From Russula earlei (Eukaryota > Basidiomycota > Agaricomycetes > Russulales > Russulaceae): 64,000 nt of DNA. The translations under genes and the position numbers were made by a program. Positions within the stretch are counted from its first letter, which is position 1; every line of letters begins with the position of its first letter. Where the stretch lies: assembly GCA_025769875.1 (NCBI GenBank), contig JAGFNK010000088.1:1-64000 (forward strand), read 5' to 3'. Shown here in pieces: positions 45,525 to 58,039 of the stretch. Under the pieces are notes generated by a model that was not told the origin of the DNA, did not search any database, and saw nothing but the letters and a program-made list of their open reading frames with translations.

Positions 45525-48500
45525 GCATTATGTGCAAACTCCATAAAGGGAATTAGTTCTGCCCAATTGTCCGCTTGATGGTTGCAAAATATTTGTAGGT
45601 ATTGTTCTAGTTCTCGGTTAACTCGTTCTGTTTCTCTATCTGTCTGTGGGTGATATGCCATGCTCAATGATACTTTGACATTTAACTTCCTCCATAGTTC
45701 TTGAGTAACCTTTGCTGCAAACTGAGGGCCTCTGTCTGATATTATTTGGGCCGGGAGGCCTATTCTTCTCCAGACATTGTTCATGATTAGTGTCGCTGTT
45801 TCGTGTGCTGTGATTGTCTTGTGGCAAGGGGTAATGATTATTGCTTTGCTGAATCGATCTACCACAACTAGGAGGCTGTCAAAGCCTTGTGAAACTGGTA
45901 GGTCTGTGATAAAGTCCATGGTAATGCTTTTCCATACTTCTCCAGCTGGTGTAATTGGTACGAGGGGTGTTTCTGTCTTTGGGCGGTTCTTTGTGCTTTG
46001 GCAAATTGCTGCAACCGTCTACATAACTTTTGACATAGGTTAGCATTCCTGGCCACCAATAGTTTCAGGCTGATTAGTTCATAAGTTTTCCATTGGCCAG
46101 GATGCCCAGTGGCAAGGGAGTCATGATGTAGTTTCAGAATTTTCTTTCTTAGGGTGTCATTGTTTGGGATATAGACTTTTCCTTTGAATAATATTAGTCC
46201 ATCTTCGAGGTTCCAGTCCTGTAAGCCTTTGGATAGTCGTCTTGGTCCATTCTTTATAATGATTGCTAATGCGTTAGATACTTCTGGGTCGTAGTCTTTA
46301 CTAGATCATAGTTGTTGTCAAAGTTCTTGGTCGCCAATTGGTTCTGTAGCAGAGGTGCGTGTTGCTCTAATTTTAAAATATTTGTCATCTAGGAGCACCT
46401 TTCCATCATTTTCGTTTTGTATCCCCTCTTTAAAGTCTGGCCGCCTGGACAGACCATCTGCTTTGTTCATAGTTCCCGGGTGATGGGTGATGGTAAAGTC
46501 AAAGTTGCTGAGAAGGAGTGCCCATCGGGCTTGTCATCTCGTGAGTTTTTGTTTTGTCATGAAGTATGTCAAATTATTGTGGTCCAGTCCATAGATCAAT
46601 GGGGTGTGTAGTGCCTTCAAGGTAGTGTCGGAAGTGCCAGAGGGATAAAACGATGGCAAGGAGTTCTTTATCATAGATCATGTAATTTCGTTGTGTGGGG
46701 TCCAAGGATTTCGAAAAATAGGCTATTGGGTGATATCTATTAAATTCATCAGGTTGTTCCAAGATTGCGCCAACTGCAAAGTCGCTTGCATCGCAGATGA
46801 GTCGAAAGGGTTTAGTATGATCAGGTAACATGAGGATTGGGGCCTGTTGTGAATGCTTGGACTAGTTTTTGAAATGCTTGTTCTTCATCGTCTTCCCACT
46901 TGAAGGGGTTTTCTTTCTTTGTTAAGTTAAACAAGGGTCGCGCTATCCATGAGTATTGGTGGATAAATCGTCAATAGAAGTTGCAGAATCCTAGAAATGC
47001 TTGTACTTCTGTAACGTTGGTCAGAGTAGGCCATTTTGTAATGCCTATTAGTTTGTCCTGATCCATGGATATGCATCCTTGGGAGATATTGATGCCCAGG
47101 TAACTAATAGAGGTTTGTCAAAAGGCACATTTCTCTGGTTTTAGATACAAGTCATGGTCTTGGAGTGTCTTTAGGACCTTGTGTGTTCAGTCATCTAATT
47201 CGTTCAAGGTTTGCGCCATGATTAGTATATCATCTAGGTAAACGACCACTCATTCAGTGGCAATGTATTTTGCTAGGATGGTGTTCATAAAGCATTGGAA
47301 AGTGGCTGGGGCGTTGCAGAGACCAAATGTCATTATCAATGGCTCGAAGAGTCCTAATGGTGTCTTGAATGCTGTGAGGTGCTCATCGCCCTCTCTTAGG
47401 CAGGATATTGTTGTATCCCCATCGTACATCAAACTTGGTGAAGTATTGAGCTCCTTGGAGTTTGTCGATTAATTCAGGAATCAAAGGTAGTGGATATGCG
47501 TCTTTGACAGTTGCTGCATTCAGGGCTCTGTAGTCTTGTACCAGGTCGTAGATTTCCTCCTTTCTTTTCTACAAAGAAGAATGGACTGGCAATAGCTGCT
47601 TTTGATGGTCGGATAGTGCCTCTTTTCAAGTGTTCATCTAAGTATTCTTTTAGGGCTTGTAGTTCTTTGGGAGTAAGTCGATAGATACCAGAATCGCGTC
47701 GGGCGATCCCTGGTTTCAGATTGATTGCATGGTCCCATGGTTGGTGAACAGGAAGGCGTTGAGAGGCTTGTTTGTTGAAAACCTTTCGCTATTTCAAGAA
47801 CTGGGCAGGGATAAGTTTGTCTAATGTCTTGGGAGGTGTTTCTGCATGGGCTAGTTTGGTAGCTGTGGTTGATTTGGCTCTTATGCTGATCGTCACTGGT
47901 CAGAATGCATTGTAGATTTGTTCATCCACACATGGGTTCAATAGTCTTTCAGTATCTGGGAAGATTAGTGCAGCAATGTTTGTGAACTCAGGTTCTTCCT
48001 CTTCAGGAAAAGTAAGCGCTTGTATTTGGTAATTCTGCGTTCCAGATGCAGATGCAATGGTTATGCTTGGGTGTGTGGTAAGACAGGTTTGGGGGCAATT
48101 CCTCAGTGTGATTGTGTCATTTGCCCAATCGATATCCGGGTTGTGGTGTCGTAGCCAATCTGTTCCTAAGATGATGTCGTGATCTCCAATGTTAGTGACA
48201 AGGAATTCTGCTTGTTCGTCATGAGTAGTGCCTGTGTGCACTTGAATGCGAAGTCTTTGGATGGTGCTAAAGCGTATTAGTCCATTGGCATTTTGTGTTC
48301 CATCTACATTTTGTGCTGGCAATGGTTTGATCATAGTTCAGAGGTGCAGGTGGTGTCTTTGTGTGAATCGTTCGTGGATTATCATTCCTTCTGCTCCACT
48401 GTCGAGCAGGGCTCTTGCACCGATTTCTTTGCCACTTGTCTTCCCCACTAAAGTAATTTTCAAGGCAATAGATGGGGAGTGAATATTCTTGGTAAAAACC

Positions 48501-48540
48501 TTGAAGTTGCAATGTATGCTTTGTTAGGAGGGAAGTCAAT
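45525..48540 (-). pseudogene. pol: Decayed gypsy Pol (PR, RT, RNase H, IN), C-terminus missing
   Basis: The minus strand reads protease ALLDSGAEGMII near 48400, then LGTDWLRHHNPDIDWA. RT follows with [18 protein letters not shown] and VVVYLDDILI near 47240, then LYLKPEKCAF and VQAFLGFCNFY. RNase H has CDASDFAVGAIL and YDKELLAIV. The integrase core has MDFITDLPVSQGFDSLL, SDRGPQF and HPQTDRETERVN, where the usual Gly is Arg. Many stops and shifts. It stops abruptly at FMEFAHNA (45525) against the TIR-bounded unit. The missing integrase C-terminus and chromodomain would fit the piece at 37737, but the two pieces differ in CpG decay, so a single element is unproven. Gag is absent. Confidence 0.88.
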
Positions 48541-48647
48541 TAGGAACAGAAGTGGGTAGAGGGTACGAAGTAAAAGGGCTTTGTTGAGTTATTAACAGGA
48601 CAATATATGGCCAAGGCCTGGCCTTAGTTCACAACATACAGTACATG
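48541..48647 (-). repeat. LTR-A'-like 5' end fragment
   Basis: The minus strand from 48647 starts TGTTGTGAACTAAGGCCAGG and keeps the A-family start to about TTGTCCT, then diverges. It sits directly between decayed Pol on one side and the family D chromodomain on the other. Confidence 0.6.
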
Positions 48648-48684
48648 CCCTCCACCTACTGTTAAGAGCAAAGAATGAAATTGA

Positions 48685-48835
48685 AGCAATTCTAGATGCT
48701 CAAAGATTTGGACAAAAATGTAAAATACTCATGCATTGGAAAGGTTATCTCACACCAGACAACTCCTGGGTTGACCACCATGACCTAAACATCCCTGAAC
48801 TTCTCAAAGAATATTACTCTGATACAGCTGGATGA
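48685..48835 (+). pseudogene. Chromovirus D: Pol C-terminal chromodomain
   Basis: Reads NEIEAILDAQRFGQKCKILM, HWKGYLTPDNSWVDHHDLN and IPELLKEYYSDTAG, then TGA (48833-48835). This is a complete chromodomain with the aromatic and W-x-P-like positions recognisable. The upstream Pol has been lost. Confidence 0.82.
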
Positions 48836-48839
48836 CCAA

Positions 48840-50110
48840 ATGTATAAAATACCAATCCCCCCAACACTGATCCCTCACTTCTCTCCCCTGCCCCTGACTA
48901 GCCTTGACATGTCTTCCACTCCCAACTCACCTTCTGCATTGTCCACCACATTAGTCCCCACTCAACCACACTCACCAGCCCTTGTACCACTGCCACCATC
49001 TAGAGAACCATCTCCATCATCTGCTGCTACCATTAATACCAGGCTCCTGGTCAGATGCACCACACAACATGCCACCATGATTGTATGTGCTGACACACTC
49101 TGGGATGAAGACAGACTCCCTCTCCACCATACTCTGTGCTTTTGGCAATCATTCCCCCACACAAGGAACTATGTCTCCTATTAGAACCCACAGCCCCTCC
49201 TACCATGTCCACTCCCTCTCTCCAGATCCACTTCCTATCTCACAGAGACACTCCTATTCCTGAACGCCTAAACCATATCATCCTTCTCAATGAGAACTTT
49301 ACCCAACAACCATTGGATGATGGACCTCCCTCAGCATATAACACACCTACTTCTACTACCCCACAAATAACAACTAACCAAATGACAGAACTAGAGGAAC
49401 TAGGAGACAGATGGGAAGAAGGAGACCTAGGACTCAACTTGCTCATCCCTGACCCTGGGAATGAAGACAATGCCCTCCCACCATGATTCATCCTATCTGA
49501 CCTTGTCAATGGCTTCCCTTTCATGCTAGCCACCTATGGTCCTGGCTGTCCCACTTATCATATCTCCATCTGAGCTCAAGCCAATCCCTACCCTCACCCT
49601 CTCCTCACAAAGAAAGACATCTTACTCTTCCAAAATGGGCTGAAACATACCAAAGCAGTAGATGAAGCCCTCAGTTTTGAAGAAGACCTGTCTCTTGAAG
49701 ATGAAGTTCATAGGTACAGGTTTGCTATCAGAAAGGCTCAATAAAGCTTGCATAAGCCAACACCAAAACTTGCCTCAAGCCTCACATCCTCTTCCAATCT
49801 ATGCCCCATCTCATTGATGAGGAACACAAGGAAGCCAAGGAAGCCATCATGGACCCTTGGTATCAATTTCATCCCCACACCACCAATAAATGCTCATGGT
49901 GTAGTGATGGGGGACATGACACATTCAAATGCCCCAAAATCACAATATGTGTTCTTTGTAATTGCTAGGGACATAAGGCGGATCACTGCAGAACCCCCTT
50001 ATCATCATTGCAAGGTACACAAGATTTGCTGCATCCCTCGGGACCAAATACATTTTCACACCCACTATTGTAAATCCACCATCATCCCTTATGCTGCCTA
50101 GGATGTTAAC
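48840..50110 (+). pseudogene. Chromovirus D: ORF3 with two zinc knuckles
   Basis: Begins after the Pol stop, probably at ATG 48909 (MSSTPNSPSALSTT) in frame 0 and continuing in frame 2 from about 49136. From 49487 it reads FILSDLVNGFPFMLATYG and PGCPTYHISI, then PHPLLTKKDILLF, DEALSFEEDL and EVHRYRFAIRK, matching ORF3 of chromovirus G block by block. It ends in two CCHC knuckles: CSWCSDGGHDTFKC, and CVLCNC-stop-GHKADHC with a TAG at about 49966. Stops at 49484-49486, about 49573 and elsewhere show decay. A polypurine tract AACAAGGGGGTGA (50108-50120) follows, then the LTR. Confidence 0.75.
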
Positions 50111-50120
50111 AAGGGGGTGA

Positions 50121-51590
50121 TGTCATGGAACTGGTACCTCAAACTGGACGAGCAACCGGTATAGCCAACCAAGACATGTCTCATATTTAGTTCATGTTAT
50201 ATGACTCACTCCACCTGACTTGTGCCCACAAAGACTCTTCATCATGCCCAGCCCCCAATCACCTCATTACTGACTCACTGCTACTGGCAGGATAGTATTT
50301 GATATAGCATTCCTGTATATACACTGTTCTATTGAAGAGAACAAGCCTTAGGCTTGTTCTCCTGTGAATTCCACTGGGTTATGCCTCAGGATCTGTCTGC
50401 CTTCAAGCTCTTAAGCCCTTTGTCTGAAACTCACTGAATTGAACTGTCTTCTGGACACAAAGACAATTCAATCAATTTTCCTCTCCATGGAACACACTAG
50501 CCTGTGCTGTGTTGTCTCTGAGTGTCAAGACTCACTGTTGAACTATCCAGTTCAAGAGCAAGAGGTTAGCTCAAAGACGAGTCAATAGACATTCAAGACT
50601 GCGTGCATCAGGAGTAGAGTCCAAAGCAGTACCAAATACCAAAGTGGTATGATTACTGGTAGAGTCAAGCAAGTATGCAGGGAAGAGGCCAGAATGGTCA
50701 CAAGGGGACAGTCTTTAAAGGAGTATCCCAGGGATAGAGAGTGCTGTAAACAAATGAACAGTCTGAGGACTGTCCACTACTTTATTGAGTGCTTATATAC
50801 TACAAGAGAACTGCTAAATAGGGAACAAGTCATAACCTTGTTATTAAGCACAATAGAGTGATGAGTAAGAAGTCAGAGTGCACTTACTGAGCATGCTCAG
50901 TCATGCTCAGTAAGCTGCTGAGTAAGAAGGCTTCTCTTGATGAGTAAGAGCCTTTATTGTTCACGTGTTTACTGCCCTAGTACACCTGTGAAGCACCTGA
51001 TTCATTTGCTGTTAGTTAGTTTAGGACGAGTCATTTGAGGAGTTGTAGTTTGGTTCAGGGAATATAGTTGCCTATAAGGCCCCTTATATAGTTCTATTAG
51101 GGTCCTTACAGTCGACCCTAATACTTCTATTAAGGTCCTTAGTATTGTTGTATAGTTCGTTCTATAGTTATTAGAGTCAGTCTAATAATGCATTGTAGGG
51201 TCTTTAGTATTGTGTTAGTGTCTATTGTAGAGCATTTCTAGTTGTCCTAAAGGGTCCTTAGGGAGGCTATAATACTGTCCTTTATTGCTAAAAGGGTTGC
51301 CATTAAGTGGGGCTTGCTGTATGTCAATTGTGCCGAGAATCACTTGTGTGACAATGCATGCACAATATTGTGGACACCTCTACTCACCCCTTTTGTCCAT
51401 GTGAACAGGGTGACACCATAGAGACTGGGTTTCCTCTTATAAGGAAGGGTCCTTCAAGGGCCCTCTCCAGGAAATGGTTCATGACACCAAGATCCCTGAC
51501 CTTTGCAATAATTTATTGTCTTGCTCAACTCTCTGCATTCATCTCATGTGTGAACTGATTTGTCAGCAACACCACCCCCAGTTGGTGACA
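50121..51590 (+). repeat. LTR-D, 3' LTR of chromovirus D, with nested LTR-B
   Basis: Starts TGTCATGGAACTGG right after the polypurine tract and ends CCCAGTTGGTGACA at 51590. Without the nested LTR-B it is about 500 bp, as in the solo copy at 30476-31813. This links family D LTRs to the ORF3-bearing chromovirus. Confidence 0.85.
50523..51486 (+). repeat. LTR-B nested in LTR-D
   Basis: 964 bp complete family B LTR. The flanking pentamers CTGAG (50518-50522) and CCAAG (51487-51491) differ by two transitions and may be a decayed target duplication; the other D copies read GTCACCAAG at this place. Confidence 0.9.
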
Positions 51591-51788
51591 GATACTATAT
51601 CAAATAGCATCCTGCAGGAGACAGTGTGGTAGTAGTGAGGCAATTAGGAGGCAGTTACTTGTTATAAGGTAGAGTCATTATAAACACAAGTCAGTCAGAC
51701 AAGTCATACAAAATGAGTCAGATGCAAGGTATGTCCAGGTAGGCTATCCCAGTTGCCAGTCCAGTCCAAGACACTGGTTCTGTGACAC
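51591..51788 (-). repeat. Minus-strand LTR-D fragment
   Basis: Plus-strand sequence from GATACTATATCAAATAG to CTGGTTCTGTGACA matches the second half of the minus-strand D copies. It abuts the plus-strand D LTR head to tail in inverted orientation. Confidence 0.75.
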
Positions 51789-52382
51789 TATGGGTACCAT
51801 ACCATGAGCCCTGTAGCCAGATACTAATGCACTCTTTTCGAATGCATATATAGCCATGAGGCGAGCGAGGATATTTTCTGGGATCTTACGAATTTAATGT
51901 TTTGGGGCTGGGGATCACGCGGTGTCTCGCGTTGGGTAGCGCTCCTCTGCCCATCTCTTGGGTCGCTTTTCCACTACCTCCTTGCAGGGACGTTTCCAAA
52001 GTTCTCATTGGCGAAATGGCCGCATTTGGGGTGCGCGGGACACAGGAGCATGTCAGAGGCGGACACGGTCAAGACGCAAGCGAGGAAGGTCAGGCCGAAG
52101 AGCGAGGTGGAAAGCAAGTGCGTGCGGCCAGTGGCGTGCGCGGCAAGACCATTGAATGGTCCATGTGCCACAAGCTTTTGCTTTTTTGACCTGGAAATTG
52201 GGGATGAGGCCGCCTGTTGACGGTGGCCATGTGGTCAACAAGTGGGGCTGAGGCGTGGGACTACCTTGTTTTCGGAGCTTTAAAACGCCTGGATGTGGCG
52301 TCCTCTGTCTGTTTGTTCTCCCCCTTCTCTCACTCATCCCTGACTCATCGCTCATCTGCCCTCCCCGTCAACTATCATCGAT
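51789..52382. promoter_or_regulatory. Upstream region of the Crinkler-kinase gene
   Basis: Composition switches sharply from CpG-poor to CpG-rich at about 51880. CT-rich stretches (52305-52375) directly precede the start codon, and TTTAAA lies at about 52280. Open frames here have no motif. Confidence 0.4.
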
Positions 52383-54301
52383 ATGACCTCAATGCTCACG
52401 CTTTTCGTACATGTGAAGGGAATAGGCAGCACTTTTTCAGTCAAGATTGGCAAATCGGAGACTGTTGACAGTCTTAAAGACGCCATTTTGCAAAAAAAAA
52501 CCTCATGTTTTGAAGGATATCGACGCTGACCAACTCGTCCTCTACAAAGTCGACCTAGATGATGACGAGAACATTGCACAAGCTGCTGAACAAGCCACGA
52601 ACGGTGAAAAGCCGCTGAAGACGTCTCGTTCACTCGCCAAAGTATTCGAGACGGTTCCTCTAGAGGAGAGGATCAGCATTGTCGTTGAGCTTCCGAATCG
52701 TGAGTCCACGTGAGCGTTGCCTATGACATTATGCTCAATTCTCGCTCCCCATTTATCCTACCATAGTGCTGTTCCAAACACCCATCCCGTCAGAAACGGT
52801 CCTTGGCAAGAGATTTCTTTCTCAGGTTGAAGATGACCTTAAGCGTTATCAGAAGCACCGACTTAATTCCGACAGGGCATCCCACATCAGTACGCAGATC
52901 GAATACAGGTCATTGCAAGGAAAACCAAGGGACAGGATTCTGGACGACCGTCCCGACTCTGATAACCTTCCTCCTCTTCCCCTCCTATTTAACGGCTTCG
53001 GTTTCTTTCACGACATCTTCAAAGATCGGCATTATACACGTACCTCGAATAAGATGAGGGGTGATCTGGAAGAGGCCGTTGATTCTTTCTCTGAAGCAAT
53101 GACCCAGTTATACGACAAAGAGCAAGACCGGATGATCAAGGGCCTAGAGACTTTAAACAAAATTTTTACCCTTCGTAACGGTGGCTGTCGACCCTTTATG
53201 GCGGCCGCTATTGGCAATTGCCAAACGGATGGTCACTTTGATGGGCCACACAACATAGTATCGTGCGTGGTAGAGTTTAAAAACGAACTCGCTGCCACGA
53301 ACTCGATACCTGCTGTCGAGCTCCTCAGCTACGTCTGCAAATCGCACGCTCAGCAAATGGCAAACCGAAAGTACTTGTCTCCGTGGAGGATACCGTGTCT
53401 TGGCCTGACAATTGCTGGTAAGCCGAACGTCTCTTGGTCTCCTATGGGGACAAGTTTGACTTCCGTACCAGGCCCATATGTCATGTTTTTCGGAATTATC
53501 TTTCTTAAGCCGCTTTGGCGCATTGTCAGCCTCACCCCTATGTTGTCGTGTATCCTATCCGCCGTCAATGGTGATGATCGACAGCAGCTCTATGCTGCCT
53601 TTTATGCGGCATTGGATCTGTCACGACGCATAGATGACGAGGCACTGCTCTTCATCAACGGAGCTACGGCGATGTCACTTGCCCCTCACCCTAGTACCAG
53701 ACTTCCATACATCTCGGCGTTGACGAAGTGGGGCGATTCTGGCGAGATCCGATTTCGAATTGTTGAGCTCTATCCCGAAACGCAGGACTACCGCCATCTG
53801 TACATTGCCAGGCTGGACAATGACAAAGAAATCATTGTGAAGTTTTCGCAACGATACTCGATCGAACTGCACCAGTTTTGTGCTTCTCGAGGACATGCCC
53901 CGAAGATTCTCGGCTTCGAGCGACTCCCAGGAGGTTTCTTCGCCATTGCCATGGAATACATTTTTCCATCTGAAACTCTCAACTCAGCACCAAATCGAGC
54001 GCATTTCTGTGACAAGTGGAGTCAAGACTTATGGATTCTCATGGAATCCTTCCACGAAGCCGGGTTCGTCCACGGGGACCTACGCGAGCCCAACATCCTT
54101 TGTGATGGAGAAAATGTGATGCTATTAGATTTTGACTGGGGGGGCAAAGCTGGAGACGCACAATATCCAACCGGACGGCTCATCAAGGAGTTGACGTTTG
54201 GGCGAGCGGAGGACGCTAATTCGATCATTACGACAAATGATGATAGGCGGGTGTTGAGGAATACGCTCGATAGGTTTAAAATAGCAGCTACTAGAATGTG
54301 A
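52383..54301 (+). CDS. Crinkler-type (CRN) protein with C-terminal kinase domain, frameshifted
   Basis: The N-terminus from ATG 52383 has the ubiquitin-like Crinkler header: LTLFVHVKGIGSTFSVKIG, SLKDAI, DIDADQLVLYKVDLDDDE and an end near PLEERISIVVELP. A 67 bp GT-AG intron (52700-52766) joins it in frame to a long C-terminal part. That part ends in a kinase fold with EIIVKFSQRY (candidate ATP Lys), AMEYIFPSE (hinge), FVHGDLREPNIL (catalytic loop, HGD for HRD) and MLLDFDWGG (metal-binding Asp). Crinklers are modular effector-like proteins known from oomycetes and fungi and proposed to act in host or inter-microbial conflict. A run of nine A at 52492-52500 puts the header in a different frame from the rest, so the gene is either broken by one base, uses slippage, or has a base-call error. 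The host or target is unknown. Confidence 0.8.
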
Positions 54302-54389
54302 TGTGGCTTAAAGGACGGGCGAGGTGTTGTCTTGGTACGATATCATCAACCATCAATCAATCATCGTCAATCAATCAATTATCAGTTCA

Positions 54390-57340
54390 GTTGCTAAGTG
54401 GTGAAAAAATTGTTTTCACGGCCGCGTTGCGCAACCGCGTCGTCCTCTCTCCTGTCCTCTGCCCTGCTCTGCCTCTCCTCCACCCCCTCTCTCGACGTTC
54501 ACAACCGGTCAACACCACGTACATGCGTGGCCATTTGCACGCCAAAACAAAAACGGGCCATTCTCGCGGCGTCCAAACGAATCCCTCGCTCAGTCTTGGC
54601 CAAGGATGGTGCACCCCTGTGAGCCTGCTTTTTCCTTTCTTCTCTATAATCTATAATCTATAATTAAAACGAAGGGGGTCGGAGGGTCGCCGGTCCTTGC
54701 CCTCTCCTCCAGCCCGTCTCTCGACTCTCGACATTCACGACCGGTCAACGCCGCGCATGTACGCGGCCATTCGCACGCCAAAAAGGGGCCATCCTCGCGG
54801 CTTTCGTGAAATCCCTCAAAACTTTTCGCGGCCGCGTTGTCCTCTTCTCTCCTGTCCTCTGCTCTCTCCTCTTCCCTCCCTCTCCTCCACCCCACCCTCT
54901 CTGGACGTTCACGACGCGAAGCTGGGTTTTGTTTGTCTCTACCCCACTCCCAATCACAACACGACGGTCATGACCTCCACCGCAACGATGGCACTCCGTG
55001 CGCGTTTCGTTCAGGTTTTTTTCTGCGCTCACTTTTCTTACCCGTTTCTCACAGAGACAGCACAGCTAGGACCACGGCGTTGATACAGCCGTGAAGGTCT
55101 GGAGGGATTTTTCGTGCTCGACGAGCGTGCGTCGTCCTTCAAACATGAACCCGGTGCGCCCATCTCCTTACAGCGACAGACCCCCTTTTTTTTACGACGA
55201 TGTATAACTCTCACAGTGGCAACCACAACGAGATGGCGATGACCACGACTGTGCGCCTTTTCTTAAAAAAAAAACGCGACAACACTCTAGCACCACAGTT
55301 CTCTCATTCTCTTATCCCTCTTCCTTCCCTCAGTGCAACGGCCAATTGTCCCGTTTCACAAGACGACGGTCTCCAAGTCTCTATTTCTTCCTCGCCAGTT
55401 CCGCTCCGGCTGTCTTTCTCCCGCGTATGCAACTCCAGGTCAAGACCTGGCCTGTGTGCGTTTCTTTTTCTTTTTCCATAATTCACTCGCGATTTCTAAC
55501 CCGTCATAGTAACAGCACGGCCACGACCACAACGATGATGCCGCCATCAAGCGGGGCCTCACGATGGCCACGACCGCGTGCGTTTTTTCGTTTTCATTTC
55601 TATATGGTTTTTGATTCTTTTCTTCTCTCCAGCTGTTATACATGCCAATTCCCGAGCGCGTCGCGTTCCTCTCCCGTCCCCTCTGCTCCACTTGACCCAC
55701 TCCCAAAACGCGCCGTTCTCGCGGCTTTCAAATCCCTCGCACATCCTCGCCGGTAACGGTGGGTTTCGTTTGACGCTACACCCCTGTGAGCCTCCTGTTT
55801 CCTTTCTTCTCTTTTCTGTTGTCTCTGACCTCTAGATGTTCACGGCGGTTCAACACAGCGCGTGTACGCGGCCGTTCGCACGGCAAAAGGGCCCATTCTC
55901 CTCGCTTTCAAATCCATCGCATGGTCCTGGCCAGCGACGGTGGGTTTTATTTGTCTCTACCCCACTCCCAACAACAACGCGATGGTCATGACCACCACCA
56001 CGACCATGGAATGGCAGGTGCGTGATTTTTCTTTTTCTTTTCGATTCCCTTCGTTTACCCGGAAACGCGATAACACCCGGAATGTGGACACAAGTACTCG
56101 CACCACAGTGAAGACCTCTTAGAGCCACGACCAGTTCCCTCCAGCACTGTGTCCCTGTGCGCGACACCAGGGATCTTTGCGTGCGTTATCGTTTTCATGT
56201 TTGCGCGTTCTCTCTCCTTCTCTTTTCCGTCTTCCTTGCAACAGCACATTATCCCATTTCACAACACTCTCCCAGTCTCTCTCTGTGACTTGCCGGTTCC
56301 TGTTGGCTTTCTTTCACAGGTGCTTTTCTTTCCTCTTCTGACGACCAAAGGACGCGCGAACCGGCCAATTCCCACACCCAATGCCCTGTGAGCCTCCTTC
56401 CTTCCTTCTCTTTTCTGTCCTCTCTGACCTCCGTTTTGATTTTTGATTTTTTTCACTTGCTCTTTTTTGACCTCTTCTCACAGCAACAGCACGGCCAGGA
56501 TCTCGGTCATGACGCACCTGTCAAGACTCTCGCGAGGGGTCAATCGGTGTCTCACGCATTTAGCAACTGAACTTTGGTAATCGTGCCCGGTGATAAAAGG
56601 CGGTCACGGCGCTGTATCGCAGTTCCTGTGGGTATTGATCCCGCGGGGGCAGTTTTCTATCTTCCTTTTCGCTCATTTCTTCCGTGTTCTCCTCAAGCCT
56701 CCCTTTGCGCGCTCGAGATCAACCCCACACTCGAAACCCTGTTGGTGCCTCATGCAGTTCCCCGTGCGTCTCCTATCGCCATGAATGGCCGCGTACGGCC
56801 GCGAATGGCAGCGACAGCACGACCAGGGTCGAAGCCGGTGACCTCGACAGTACGTGGCGCTCGCCGTCGTGCGTATCGCGTCATGCCCTCAACGACTAAA
56901 CCTTGCTTGGGCGATCGGTATCGCGCCATCCTCTCCTCCTTCCTCCCGTCTGCTACCTGTCAACGCAACCGTCATCATGCTCACACGCGCGCGATCGCGA
57001 TTGCCTTTGCAAACACGTTCTCCCGACAAACCGGCGCATCCCAAAATGAAGGCCGAACGGTCCCGCCCAACGCCACTGTGTTCTGGCTTTCAGGTACTTT
57101 TCTTTCATTTTCCCTTTCTTTTCTTTCTTCTTTTCTTTTCTTTTATGTTCTCGCCTCTGTCTGACTTGCGTTCCATCTGGCCTTCTTTTCCCTGTGCGTG
57201 CGTGCGTGCGTTTTTCCATTTCTTTCCTGTTTCAGTTTTCTATCTAATACCCTCTTCCCTATCCTTAGTTTTTCTTCAGCCTCCTTCAATGTGTGACTGG
57301 CCAAGTCCCACACCCAGGAAACCCTGATGGCACGTGACGG
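54390..57340 (+). repeat. Mosaic pyrimidine-rich repeat F array, CpG-rich
   Basis: About 3 kb of degenerate units sharing GACGTTCACRACCGGTCAAC / ACGCGGCCATTCGCACG, TTTGTCTCTACCCCACTCCC and CAGGT-type stretches followed by long CT tracts. Unit starts are visible near 54495, 54733, 54905 and 55838. The open frames on both strands are unstable between units and carry no domain, so I do not call genes. CpG-depleted relics lie at 6276-7718 (inverted) and 58800-60245. Nature unknown; possibly a decayed intron-rich gene family or a satellite-like repeat. Confidence 0.6.
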
Positions 57341-57631
57341 TTTCCCGCGCGTGCAATGTCACGTGCGTTGAGTTGTGTCTTGGCCTTCTCTTCTCTCAGC
57401 CCATTTCCTACAATCACCATGTGCATGTGATCATCCAGTTGACTATGTTACTTTCAGTGAATATAATGATTATTTTTATTTTCCACTGATAAATGAGTTG
57501 AGTCTATATCCAGTTAAACTGGGCTGAGCTGTAGCACTATGGTTGGTTGAGTGATTAACATCAAGCACAGATGCTGATTGGCAGTTGACTTGGCCATATG
57601 ATGAATTGCTGTCTTTGATAGGATCATGGTA

Positions 57632-58039
57632 ACACGACGGGCAGGAAGGGATAAGTCAGGTCTGCTTATAGTCAACTCAGTGGATAATAAAAGTAAAATA
57701 TTTCAAGTGCTGAGTAGGGTCTGTTGCGGCCACAAATTATATTACATAAGTAATGACCTTAGTTGAGCACGAAAAATGTGACAAAAAAGGTTAAGTATGG
57801 AGAGTCTACTCATTCCGGCACAACATTTACCCTAGCCTGGCTAAAAGTTGTGCCGGAATGAGTAGACTCTCCATATTTAACCTTTTTTGTCACATTTTTC
57901 GTGCTCAACTAAGGTCATTACTTATGTAATATAATTTGTGGCCGCAAAAGACCCTACTCAGCACTTAAAATATTTTACTTTTATTATCCACTGAGTTGAC
58001 TATAAGCAGAGTCGACTTATCCCTTCCTGCCTGTCGTGT
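57632..58039. mobile_element. Foldback (inverted-repeat) element
   Basis: Two 193 bp arms (57632-57824 and 57847-58039) are nearly perfect inverted copies around a 22 bp loop. Arm start ACACGACGGGCAGGAAGGG, arm end CATTCCGGCACAAC. No coding capacity. A single arm occurs at 41002-41192. No clear target duplication. It fits a MITE or foldback transposon. Confidence 0.9.
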
